Part shown: positions 43,001 to 54,665 of the stretch, piece after piece
Layout: every line of letters begins with the position of its first letter
Position numbering within the stretch: position 1 is the stretch's first letter
Source of the DNA: Tetranychus cinnabarinus
Lineage: Eukaryota; Arthropoda; Arachnida; Trombidiformes; Tetranychidae
DNA length: 64,000 nucleotides
NCBI GenBank assembly: GCA_022266195.1
Contig: WHVY01000001.1
Location: 5,332,001 to 5,396,000 of the forward strand
Reading direction: 5' to 3'
Position numbers and translations under genes: made by a program
Notes under the pieces: model-generated
What the model was told of the DNA's origin: nothing
Database searches by the model: none
What the model saw: the letters and a program-made list of their open reading frames with translations, nothing else

Positions 43001-43647
43001 CACAAAGCAATCAAATCATTGGTATGAGTAATATTTCCAATGAAAACGAAAATGAACTTGAAAATTTATCGACCAGCAGGGATGAAAAACCAGAAGCTTC
43101 AAGTAAAAACGAATCTAATAAATTCATACCAGTTCCAATATTTATACCATTTTTTGTTCCAATTCCTGTACCAATTCCTATGGGATCAGCATCTTTGTTT
43201 CCTCTTCCATTACCGACTCCAATCCCTTTCGGCTTTCCGATTGACTCACGATTGACGAAGAATAAATCAAATGAAGTTGACGAGACAATTGTTGGTGATC
43301 AATTAGAGCTCGAAGACAGTGTCATAACAACGACTAGTGATGATTCCAAAGACATCTCCAAAAAGCAACCAAAGAGATCTTTCAATGATGAACATGAAAG
43401 CTCGGATACAATTATTGATGCTTCTGATGAATCACTAACTGAGCCTGAAATTATAAATCCTAGTGACCGAAAAGAGCATGAAGCTGTTAAACAAAAAAGA
43501 AACGCTCAAGATTTTCCTGAATTGAGTAGTTCTGCACAAGATACTGCGGATGATAATTATTGTGATGATGATGATAATTGTTCGAATGCATCGGAAAACA
43601 GTGTGAAAACTAAAAGACGAAGAGTGACCATTACAACACAGGGTTAG
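40091..43647 (+). CDS. MYM-type zinc-finger protein (ZMYM/woc-like), 1056 aa
   Basis: Three exons, 40091-40541, 40863-41423 and 41489-43647, with matching phases (1 and 1). The N-terminal 150 aa are Ser/Thr-rich. The middle (about residues 155-560) is a row of MYM-type CxxC..C..C fingers: CPVCGLYG..CSKRC, CASCGKRI..LCSEEC, CFNCKKDI..FCSPEC, CANCGITV..FCYGSC, CANCQINL..FCDPIC, CACCQCSR..ICSTFC, CESCSKYG..FCSRKC, CLTCNVKK..FCSTYC and CDWCRRLA..FCSYVC. A Ser/Thr/Pro-rich region follows, then IPVPIFIPFFVPIPVPIPMG, a motif seen in ZMYM2/3/4, then an acidic tail and basic KTKRRRVTI. In animals these are nuclear chromatin/transcription factors (Drosophila woc). I see no cre-like C-terminal domain as in long ZMYM proteins. 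Confidence 0.85.
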
Positions 43648-46574
43648 ATTTAGATCGTGATGGAAATGAAATCGTTTGAATCTAAAACTGATTGTTGATC
43701 TCTGTCAATCTCTTATCAAACATCTTCACCTTTGCCAAACTAAAGTCACGATGATCAACTCTAAATTCATGACAAATGGAAACTTCAGGAATTATTTTAT
43801 CCAAAAAAATCGAAGATAATTCATTTTCAACTTCAATTATCTGTTATTCTTCTGCCCGGGAGCATTATTTCCCCAAAAATACAACTCTAATCAGAATTCT
43901 CTTGAATTAGTTGAAACAAATTAATTTTCTTGGTTGCTACTTCATCAACATTTAATTTTATTCATACCAAATAAGCATAAATCACAGCATCTTAGTGATG
44001 CATCACTCAATATTGTTAATACTAAAAGTTACTTGAAATAACTTTCAATTGTCTCATTTCGATTGTGATTAAAAAATCAATAAAGATTGAAATGTTCAAT
44101 GAAAATCTCAACCTTTACCCTGGTTGGACATTTCATCTTTACCAATTTTTTTCATCGCCATTCAAATAAGATAATTGAAAGTTCTGTATAATAATTGTAA
44201 CACCTTTTAATTCATTTATTTGGGCAAACCAATGATCCCGTTGTTATTCCGAAATGTTATCCAATCGAATCAACTGGTCCAACGAGCTTGTCCATTTTAA
44301 TCTTGGCTAATACCTTTGATTAACTATGATTTTAAATGGATCTTTTGATCATCTCTCTCTTTCTCTGTTCTGTAATTTACAATTATCTTTCTTTTTAATT
44401 ACTAATTCCACCACAATTTGTAAGATGCTAAATAATGACTGACATCAATTTGCTCTCAGTTTTATTACTGATTAAAGGAGCAAGTGTTAATAGTATGTAA
44501 TCTTAAGCTCATAACTTATTGTTCAACCAATAAAAAATGCTAAAATGAATATATTCGGATGGCAAAGTAAATTGAGAAAACGCAAATAACTTTTTCCACT
44601 GCTCTAGTTGTATTAATAATTGTTCAAGAATTAAATTCATGTAACCTTTATTTTTACTCGCCATGCAAGACAGTAAAATCAACTTAAGCTAAATTGCCGT
44701 TATCATAAGAATTGATAAGGAATAATCCATTGTTTGGTTAATTTGAAGGCCAGATAAGGAACCATTAATAGCAATATACAGCTGTGAAAGAAAAAGTTTA
44801 CCCTAAAAAATATTGAAATGGCGCATAAATTGATAACAAGAATGATATTAATACAATCGAGATAAAGCAACATTAAGAGATTACAGTTATCAGTTGGTTG
44901 AGAAGAGCATAGAAAGTCATTGTACATGGAATACAATTAACTTGACTCGATTCTAAAGGTTAATCTTATTCTAATCAGTCAGTTATCAATCTAGATGTGA
45001 GACAAATATTTTTAGGGATAAATTTTTCTTTCGCAGCTGTAGGTATAAGATGCGACTAATCATGTCTTCCAATTTGATTGTGAGTCCGTTTAATGTGAAT
45101 TACATTGTGAATGCTTATTCCAATGTATACCAATGAACCTTGTAATCAACATCAAACAAGTCAATAACCAAAAACACTGTGAATTGGTCATTTAGTAAAC
45201 ATAACTTGAATGGCATCAAAAATTTTCCAAAGGCAACCTTTGTCCAGTTTTTGACATCATTTGACACTAACGTCCACATCATCACCTAACATTAATAGTT
45301 AATATTGATCACAACCAAAGAGTAAACAAATTGATCAGATTCTGTTACGGATTTGTGACCAAGTTCATTTTATAAGTTGAAAGATTTCCAAGTTTCACGA
45401 GAGAATCATCATTTTCATACATTTATTTGACAATCGCATCATATGTATGGACATCTTAAGAGCTTTTCATCCCTCTTCTTCCATCTCGTCTTCATTTTTG
45501 TTGTTTTATTTTTCGGCATCTTAAAGAGTCTTCATCATCATAATATTATTGAAGAGGATACAGCAAATGCCTTTGAAGTAAGTTTATCTTAATATGATTA
45601 TTATTGATTTAAGTTAATGCAATATTTATCTTACAATTAAATCCATTCTCATTAAAATTGTATACAAGTTAACTTGTCGCGATTTTTAATAACAGTTTGT
45701 CTACAAGTGAAGTATCAGGTATTGCTGGGCTATTGAAAAAAAACATCCTAAGTGAAATCCATAAGGAAAAATATTTCCCAAAATATTATGATGATTTTCA
45801 TTTTCATTTTCATTGAAATTAATAGTCTAACCATTTTAGCTCGCCTAAATTGTAACAATTTAACTGGAACCACAGTTGCCTTTAGACGAGGAAGATTACG
45901 AGACTAAGGTGAGGAAGAAATCAAAAAATTTTAGGTTAATGTGGGTAACCCAATACATCTTTAATTGGTACTTCTGGTTAAGCCTTTTAGATCCAGTAAA
46001 TAGCTTTATCCAGTCAATTTCACTGAAATTCAAAATTGCATGATTCTGTAAAACAAAGTTGATCGTGCAAACGGCATAAACCTATTCAAATGGCTTATTC
46101 AAGTAAGAAACATACTTATACAGTATAAAACTCATATCACAGACGGTTTCAGGTTAATCCTCGTAGGTTATCAAACCTGAACCAGAAAGAAGGTTTGTAA
46201 ATCGCGGGGTAAAAATTAAAAGTGCAAAATTAAACGTATAATATTTAATGGTAAACTCACCCAGACTAAATATTGAATATTAAACGAAATTAGTCAATTG
46301 TTGACCAGATTAACTTCTAAGGACGTATTCGTCAAAGTCTAATCATGGCAGAGTGACTCCGTTATTTACCTCACATTGGGTAACCGTCTAAAGCTCGTAG
46401 CTTTGAAGTCAAGTTAACAGTAAAAAAATATATTCCGGTTCAGCTGGTTTAATTGTTACACTAATATATGAAATTGTTGGAAACATTAGGCAAAAAAAGT
46501 TTATAATGTTGGTTAATCAGGTGAGGAACTAATATTTTAAATAGCCGTTAGAATTGACAAATAACCTTTGATTG
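43648..46574. other. Intergenic region before the inverted duplication
   Basis: About 2.9 kb. The MYM gene's likely poly(A) signal is AATAAA at 44079-44084. A possible orphan first exon lies at 45443-45575 (separate entry). The rest is AT-rich without supported genes. Confidence 0.5.
45443..45575 (+). CDS. Possible orphan first exon with hydrophobic N-terminus
   Basis: ATG at 45443 opens a frame reading MYGHLKSFSSLFFHLVFIFV then VLFFGILKSL and an acidic segment IIEEDTANAFE, which runs into GTAAGT at about 45576. The hydrophobic stretch could be a signal anchor. I could not find a matching downstream exon with confidence, so this may be a broken or chance structure. No family recognised. Confidence 0.22.
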
Positions 46575-46759
46575 GGAAATGAAAAGACCAATGAAAAGTG
46601 AGGAAAGAGTAAAGAGTAATGAATAAAATAGCTATTTGTTTATTCTTTGAAAGTGAGACAAAAGAAGTGAGAAAGAGCGGTTTAAAGTAAATGTGAAAAA
46701 GGATTTGGCTAAGCATTATTAACTCGAGTGTACCTCGTTAGTTAACTTGATTACTTGTC

Positions 46760-48545
46760 ATGATGGTGTTAATCATGGCAAATATTAATTATTTAGTGAT
46801 TTTAATTTGTTCAACTGTCTTTTTATTGTCCTCGTTTGTATCATCTCAACAGAAATCAAAAAATGCTGGAGGTAATTATTCAATAAGTAACTGATCCCAT
46901 AACCTTACCCTAAACTAACTGGTCATCTGTATGAAACAACGTGTTTTTAAAATCATTTTTATATCTAGATCCAAGGGAATTTTATAACTACGCTGTTTAT
47001 TTACGAACTCATCATCCGGAATATTATGCCAAAAATTATTATGGAATTACTGATCACTATAATAAATTGATAAGTGCAACTGAAGCTAAACGTAATCGAT
47101 CATATGGAGGAATCTCAAAGAACAATAGGAAATTGAAACGGAACGGTCCAAGTGTATCCAATGGTCAACCCAGTGCCTCAGGTGAAAAATTACTCAAGTT
47201 AAAATCTCCAAAAAATGGGTTAAAATTCGTGATCATAATTTGATACCTAGATTTTTTAGAAAAGAAACGATTGGCTGAAAATTAATGGGAATATATAATT
47301 TAGAGATTTCTTGAAATTTATTTCTACTCTCTTATTTGTAGAAACTCCTTAAATTAAAACGTATCTGTAATAATAAATAAGCTGATTGTTCTTCCATATT
47401 CCGTGATTTCAGTTTCAACTACTCCGACAATTATAACAACACCAACTACAACAACTTCTGATGCTACACCACCACTAACATTAACATCAACTACTGAAGC
47501 GAGAGCCAATATCGAAGTTGCAAATGTATCTGTACCTCCTAATGGGACACCTCTGGTTAAGGATTCTCGTCCATCGAAACTTAAAATCGGAAGTAAAATT
47601 GTAAAAAGATCCTCTAGGTCATTGAATAGCACTGTGAGTCCGGAGGAAACGGCTTTCGCAAACGATACAAGAGCAAAGTTCCTTTTTGACCTTGGTAAAT
47701 AATTGGCCGCAAACGATTTACATTTTTCTTGATAAATTTCAATAAGATGAAACTATAATTTAATCTTATTTTTCAGCTTGGGCCCACACTTGTTTGATGT
47801 TAGGATATAACAATACCAATGGTTCATGTCAATCAGAGCCTGAAGTAATTAAACTAGCTCCTAATGAAACAATTTGCCGCTCTTATTTTGAACTTGGATG
47901 TCAAAACCAGATATTTCAAGTTTTATGTTTAGCAGGAGTTGATGAAGTTATGAAAAATACGAGCTTTAATTGTGATATCAAAATTAATGGCGATAGTGCA
48001 TTGAGTTACCAGTGTTGCATAGCTTGTAAAAGCGGCATAAATATAGCAATGTCCAAAGATAGTTGTGATATGCATTTGGACAATTCTATGCCAAGTTTTG
48101 CCCAAGAGAAATGTTGCAAAATTTTCTTGAGTCAAAACTCATCAGGTAATTATTTAATTAATAATTCTTCTTTATTTGTATTTCTTATTTCACTTTTTTG
48201 TTTTCAGTTTCAACTACAGAATCAATTCCAGTCTCTTTTAAACCGGGGTCAATGAATGCAATTATGTCTGATCTAGATGACCAGGTTTCCAATAGTACAA
48301 CATTCAAACTCAGCAATTCATTAGGTAATTATTGATAAATTGATTATCCTTTGTTCCACTATTTTCAATTTGACTTTTATGTTTTAGATTCGGCTACGGA
48401 ATCATTGAAACCGTTGTCCCTAAATGAGATTATTGCTGATTTGGATGATCGGTTTTCCAATAATGAAAAAAACAAACCCGAAATAGACAGTTCAACAGTA
48501 CCAACAATAACTGAAGCAACAAATACTATAACACCAAGACCTTGA
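46760..48545 (+). CDS. Fibulin-like secreted protein, left copy, truncated (416 aa)
   Basis: Six exons (46760-46871, 46969-47181, 47413-47694, 47777-48145, 48208-48324, 48388-48545) in agreeing phases, ending at TGA 48543-48545. A signal peptide (ANINYLVILICSTVFLLSSF) is followed by DPREFYNYAVYLRTHHPEYY, a Ser/Thr-rich segment and a Cys-rich block of anaphylatoxin/fibulin N-terminal type (CRSYFELGC, QCCIACKSGINIAMSKDSCD, QEKCCKIFL). Compared with the paralogue on the minus strand (52278-54468), it lacks the long Thr-rich region and the final C-terminal domain exon. That exon survives, broken, at 49889-50242. It may still make a shorter secreted protein, or be a decaying gene. Confidence 0.68.
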
Positions 48546-49864
48546 TACTGGTAGCGCTCGGGACCCTGGTACATCGAGTGATTCCGATATAATATAACAA
48601 AGAAATTAAGAATCAAAAATCGAAATTAAAAATTTCCCGACTTTTTTGATTCAATTAATGATAGCAATTTATTCTCCATCGTTGATAATCACTGATCAGA
48701 TCGCATGATGATCCGGTATGTTTAAAAAAATTGAAAGCATTTCAACAAGTTGAGTGGTTTTGTAAAAAACAGCTGAAATGTTAAATCTTTAGCTCACAAT
48801 TTGTCAGTCTATGGTGTTGACAATTTTTAAGGCAATTTTAAATTGGTTTATTCCAATATTATGGATAAGTTTATAAGAAATGTTGATAATTGTGATAATA
48901 ATTTAATACTGATGATTATAATAATAAAATGGATGGGAGAACTGATTTTGAAGCTTACTTTAGGAGTTGGATTATCAATTTGGTTCTTAAAAGAAGAAGA
49001 AGAATCCAAATAAACTAATCAGCTCGGTATTCGTTTACAAGAACTAAATTGTTGAAAATGGGCCTCACTTAAGACATGAACAAACAATAATCATTATCAT
49101 AATCATTAACATGATCAACATCAATATTTTCATCATCATAAATTCACATAGAGCAAAGATAATAAGCCACTTGAATCAGAATCATTATAATGTTGAAACT
49201 GTTAAGACTCTACATCTCTCTGTGTTGTGTTGCCTTTGAAACCTCCCACTCTGCCTTTCCCTCTAGCTCTCTCTCTGCTCTCCATTTGTCTCTCTTCAAC
49301 CTCAGTATTTATAACGACACCACTAATAATTCATCACTTTATTTTGCACCCACAAATTGACATAGGCACTTCCTCTTCCTCCCCTTATTTCTTGTGTTTC
49401 CTGTCTTCATGTTTCAAATAATTTCCCCTTTTATTTGTTTTTTTGTTCAACTTTATTTCCAACTAATGTGTGTTTTTTTTGGTTGTTATTTATTTATTTT
49501 TTTGAATCCAGCGCATCAACGGTAAACACAAACAAGTACGCAAATCTGAAACTGATCGAGTTGGAAGTCTAGATCTAGACACTTAAAATTAAACATCGTT
49601 GCCAGATCTATCTCTTCCAGCTCTCTCAGGATTCAGCCATACTCAGTATTTCATCGTCATCAACAGTGTGCTTCATATTATATTGTTATAATCGGTGAGA
49701 GTCAAGGTGGAGAAGTAGTCTCTTCACTTTGAATAATGGTAAGTGAGATTCAACTCCTCCAACTTATTTTCTCACTGATAAATCATCTTTAACCCGATCC
49801 AAAGACATGGTTGGATTTCAAGCTGAGATTGTTGTTTTTTAAGAAATGAAATTTATTGTGATTG
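48546..49864. other. Insert unique to the left arm
   Basis: About 1.3 kb with no match in the right arm. It includes a CT-rich tract (49230-49310) and, at 49736, an ATG directly followed by GTAAGTG, which looks like a 5' exon with only the initiator codon. No downstream exon could be assigned. This segment separates the left fibulin-like gene from its former last exon. Confidence 0.45.
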
Positions 49865-49888
49865 GAAATTTGCGTTTGAAGCAGACCT

Positions 49889-50242
49889 AAACTTATATGA
49901 AAAAATGGATGAAGAAGACCGATCTAAAGCCGATTTCCTGGTAATTTTGAAAAAAGAACTGGAAATGGACAGTGATACATGGTACAAAGATTTTACTTTG
50001 ATGAATATTTCTCTAAGAAGGAATACTCCATGTAATTGGGAATTCAATATTGAAAAAGTCGATGCTGAAGATGGTGTTTAAACATTAACCGAAAAAGATT
50101 TCAAACCTAAACCAGAAAAACACAGATTCATTCTTTTACTCGATGGCAAACTAATTCAACCTCAAACTATCCAATACTCAGTTTCTTGTAATATCAAACA
50201 ATATAAACATTACAAGTATATAGTTAACCTGACTTTTAGGTA
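49889..50242 (+). pseudogene. Relic of the fibulin-like last exon
   Basis: Reads NLYEKMDEEDRSKADFLVIL then KKELEMDSDTWYKDFTLMNI, closely matching the last exon of the minus-strand paralogue (52638-52278). An in-frame TAA at 50079-50081 replaces the Glu of GGETLTEKD, and the upstream acceptor (GCAGACCTAAAC) has lost the pyrimidine tract seen in the intact copy. Confidence 0.85.
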
Positions 50243-50460
50243 AGAAATTTATGGTGAATTAAAATTCAAGAAATTATTCTTGTATACTCAACTTGGATGT
50301 TTTGATTTGAAATTTTTCGAGAAATTTAAATAAAATTATTTTATTGTGCTTTTACTTTGTAACAATTATTCATCCATTAACGTCAAGTCTTGAGATTATC
50401 TTTTGGTAATTACCATGAGTTAAGATTACCTTATCAACTCTTGATTGAGTTATTAGCTTG

Positions 50461-52049
50461 GCTGAAAATTATTAATGATTTAAACTGATTCAGATTGGAA
50501 ACTATTGTAAAATTTGATTAATAAGACAAAAATAATGCTAAGCCAACAGATAATTAATGCGTAAGTGATCGAATGATGATGAATCAAGTAAGATGATTCA
50601 GATGAAGTTGAAATGGAGTGATAACTAATTACCGGTAATGAATTAAAGGAGGCAATGAAATTAAACTAAAGACCGGACAAACGCAATTTGAATCATTGAC
50701 TAAAAAGATTGGTTAAACCCTGTAAATACAATATCGGTTGAAATATTGAATTATCGAGCCTCCTTGAATGGTAAATTGAGTTGAAGATGCTTTATTTTTA
50801 CTGATTAATTGATCAACTTGAGATTTTTTCCACTTTCCTCTTGAAGAAAAAAATGTTTTAGCTAATTGCGTCTTGAAATCAGTAAATCATTTACAATATT
50901 TAAGACAAAATGTTACATCAGGCCACTTCAATGGTACTTCGGGTGCTCATAACTTTTCATTTATCTCTTTTTTTTCCTTTGCGTAAAGACTTTACCTATT
51001 TGTCTTGAATGATATTAATTGGAAGAAGTATCATGATGATGATAATGGTGATGTCATTGTTGATTAAGAAGAGTGAAATGAGAGCAAGATGACAAACTGA
51101 GGTGTTACTGGAAGAGAAAGAAAGAGAGATAACAGGGTGGGTGGTGGAGGGTGAAAATACACACAGAAGTATAATTCAGTTTAGTGTTTTGTTTCTCCTC
51201 CTATTTTCAGCTAATTACTGTGGCTTGTTAGCAGTGAACACAACGGAAGGAGGAAACTAGTCGAGCACAAGTTGCAATAAGATGTTGATGTAGCAGTTGT
51301 TGGTGTTGGTTTTGTTGATACTGATGATGATGATGATGATGAAGATGGTGATGATACTGGTGATGTCATTATCAATGTATAAACAAGAATCTGTAATGCA
51401 CATTGTGAACCGTTGATGGGGAAATGGGAATACGAATGAGAGGGGCAAAAGTGAATGTCTGGAGGAATTGATGTTGCCAGTTTGAAGCCGACAAGCTGAT
51501 CACTGTGATCAAGATAAAAACAAATTATATTTACTTTTTTGTGGGGATTTTTATTAGCCTTACAGTTGAATGATACGTTAATACACACACACAAGATACC
51601 TGGAAACCCTTGGTAACAATCTGACTTTCTGTTTGTCACTAAACCCAAAAAAGTAAGCGATCAAGGATAACATATTGCCTTAAAATGCCACATTTATACC
51701 TTACAATCGCAAAGTAATCTTGCTGTAAAAGATTATATAGAGTTAAGTCAATATGTATAGATAAACATGTGCTTAGACAATCATATCAATTGACCAATTA
51801 ATCTCGATTATCAAAATCTTATAGTTTAACCAGAATACCTTCTTTAACCTGATTGTGTTTTACAGATCACTTCTTTATTAATGACATTTCATTTACGCGT
51901 TTCATCACTTGAGCACTTACATATCTAATGGAAGGTAATACTTGTTGATTTAGCAACTTTTTTTACTTTTCCAATATTAATTGTCAATCTTATGGCGTTT
52001 GGATCATTAAACTAACATCTTATTGCCAACCATTGGCTTGATTGAAAAT
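50461..52049. other. Spacer at the centre of the inverted duplication
   Basis: About 1.6 kb between the arms. A TGA trinucleotide run lies at about 51322-51341 within a 145-codon minus-strand frame (51211-51648) that is Ser/Thr-rich only because of the microsatellite. No supported gene. Confidence 0.5.
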
Positions 52050-54665
52050 GGTTAATCAAGAACTGATAAGGTAACCTTAGCTCGTGGTAATTACCCTTGA
52101 ATAATCTCACAAGACTTGACAGTAATAGATGGTTAATTGTTACAAAGTAAAGCACAATAAAATAATTTTATTTAAATTTCTCGAAAAATTTCAAATTAAA
52201 ACATCCAAGTTGAGTATAACATTGAGTATAACATTTAGAATAATTTTTTCGTGATTTTGTAATTCACCATAAATTTGTTACTTATTAATAATAGTCAGGT
52301 TAACTATATACTTGTAATATTTATATTGTTTGATATTACAAGAAACTGAGTATTGGATAGTTTGAGGTTGAACTTCTTCACTATCGATTAAAAGAATGAA
52401 TCTGTGTTTTTCTGGTTTAGGTTTGAAATCTTTTTCGGTTAATGTTTCACCACCATTTTCAGCATTGGCTTTTTCAATCTTGAATTCCCAATTACATGGA
52501 GTATTCCTTCTTAAAGTAATATTCATCAAAGTAAAATCTTTGTACCGCGCATCACTATCCATTTCCAGTTCTTTTTTCAAAATTACCAGGAAATCAGCTT
52601 TAGATCGGTCTTCTTCATCCATTTTTTCATATAAGTTTCTGTTGAAAAGCAAAACAAAGTAAAAAAAATTAATGATCGAAATGTTACTCGATAAATTAAA
52701 TTTAAAATGAAAAATGACAAAAGATTTTAATTACTTTTTTGCGTCTCGGAGTTTGTAGCCATCCGGAATTTCCCCTGGGTTCGCATCCTCCTCAGATGAT
52801 CGCAATTGAGGCTTTGAGGTTGGGTCAGTGGTTATTGGTTGTAGAGTTGTTGTTTCCGACGTAATTGGTGATTTAGTAGTTATAGTAGAAGTCGTAGTTG
52901 TTAGTTCAGTTGTTGTAGTTGTGGTTGTTGCGGCAGTGGTTGTTGTTGATGGTGCGGTAGTTGATTCCGTAGATGTTGAGGGTGTAGCAATAGTGGTAGT
53001 AGTAGTTGGTAATGTTGAAGTTTCGGGTACTGTTGAACTGTCTATTTCGGGTTTGTTTGTTTCATTATTGGAAAACCGATCATCCAAATGGACAAAAACT
53101 TCATTCAGGGACCCCGGTTTTATTGATTCTGTAGTTGAATCTAAAACATAAAAGTCAAATTTAAAATAGGGGAACAAAGGATAATCAATTTATCAATAAT
53201 TACCTAATGAATTGCTGGGTTTGAATGTTGTACTATTGGAAACCTGGTCATCTAGATCAGACATAATTGCATTCATTGACCCCGGTTTAAAAGAGACTGG
53301 AATTGATTCTGTAGTTGAAACTGAAAACAAAAAAGTGAAATAAGAAATCAGCAAATAAAGAAGAATTATTAATTAAATAATTACCAGATGCGTTTTGATT
53401 CAAGAAAATGTTGCAACATTTCTCTTGTGCAAAACTTGGCATAGAATTGTCCAAATGCATATCACAACTATCTTTGGATATTGCTGCATTTATGCCGCTT
53501 TTACAAGCCATGCAACATTGGTCACTCATCAATTCACTATCACCATTAATATTGAAATCGCAATTAAAGCTTGTATTTTTCATAACTTCATTAACTGCTG
53601 CTACACATAAATCTCGATTTAACTGATATTGACATCCAAGTTCAAAATAAGAGCGGCAAATCGTTTCGTTAGGAGCTAGTTTAATTACTTCAGGCTCTGA
53701 TTGACATGAACCATTGGTATTGTTATATCCTAAAGTGAAACACTTGCGGGCCCAATCTGAAAAATAAGATTAAATTATGGTTTTAAAATATGAAAATTTA
53801 TCAAGAAAAATGTAAAATGTTTGCGGCTAATTATTACCTAGATCAGGATTCGTAGCATTCGTTGTTTCTGCCTCCAAAATTTCTCGCATAACTTTTTTGA
53901 TAGCCTCGTCTTTTGGACTCACAGTGCTACTCAATGATCTAGAGTATGCTCTAACAGCTTTTTGTTCGGATTTTGGTCTCGATGGACTAACATTATTGCC
54001 CTGAGGTATTCTAGGCGGCCATCCAGATAAACCATCATGTTGCATAGGAGTTCTCGGTCCAGGACTATTGGATACACCATTCCGTTGTTCATTATTATTT
54101 GAGGTTCTTGTATTCGATGAAAACCGTTTAGCTTCCTTTGCACTTATCAATTTATTGTAGTAATCATTAATTGCTTTAAAATTTTCGGCATAATATTCCG
54201 GATGACGAGCTCGTAAATAAAGAGCGTAGTTAAAATATTCAGTTGGATCTAGATATAAAATTGATTTTAAAAACACGTTGTTTCATATAGAAAATTAACA
54301 AATGACCAGTTAGTTTAGGATAAGGTTGCGAGATCAGTTACTTATTGAATAATTACCTTCAAGATATTTTAACTTCTGTTCAGATGATACAAACGAGGAT
54401 AATAAAAAGACAGTTGAACAAATTAAAATCACTAAATAATTAATATTTGCCATGATTAACACCATCATGACAAGTAATCAAGTTAACTAACGAGGTACAC
54501 TCAAGTTAATAATGCTTAGCCAAATCCTTTTTCACACTTACTTTAAACCGCTCTTTCTCACTTCTTTTGTCTCACCTTCAAAGAATAAACAAATGACTAT
54601 TTTATTCATTGCTCTTTACTCTTTCCCCTCTTTTCATTGGTCTTGTGATTTCCACATCAACAATC
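52050..54665 (-). repeat. Right arm of the large inverted duplication
   Basis: Reverse-complement match to 46575-48545 plus 49865-50460, including the region upstream of the start codon (TACACTCAAGTTAATAATGC) and 3' flank (GTGCTTTACTTTGTAACAAT on the minus-strand side). This arm keeps the full gene. Confidence 0.85.
52278..54468 (-). CDS. Fibulin-like secreted protein without EGF repeats, intact copy (592 aa)
   Basis: Six exons (minus): 54468-54357, 54248-53838, 53756-53385, 53320-53204, 53140-52735 and 52638-52278; phases agree throughout. Order: signal peptide; EYFNYALYLRARHPEYYAEN; Asn/Ser/Pro-rich linker; Cys-rich block (CFTLGYNNTNGSC, CRSYFELGC, QCCMACKSGINAAISKDSCD, QEKCCNIFL) whose paired cysteines and GI..A...C spacing resemble the anaphylatoxin modules of fibulin-1/2; acidic DLDDQVSN and LDDRFSNN motifs; a mucin-like Thr-rich run; and a last exon (FTLMNITLRRNTPCNWEFKI..QTIQYSVSCNIKQYKYYKYIV) that resembles the fibulin-type C-terminal domain. 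No calcium-binding EGF repeats occur between them, unlike classical fibulins. Likely an extracellular matrix protein. The fibulin assignment is inference from cysteine pattern and domain order. Confidence 0.75.

Larger units (their letters stand above)
46575..50460 (+). repeat. Left arm of a large inverted duplication
   Basis: Sequence around 46575-48545 and again 49865-50460 is the reverse complement of 52050-54665. Matches run through promoter, signal-peptide exon, introns, coding exons and 3' flank. About 1.3 kb at 48546-49864 has no counterpart in the right arm. Arms diverge by many substitutions and indels, so the event is not recent. Confidence 0.85.

Noticed and set aside
51211..51648. 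145-codon minus-strand frame, Ser/Thr-rich
   Set aside because: The Ser/Thr run comes from a GAT microsatellite; the rest has no similarity or hydrophobic leader.
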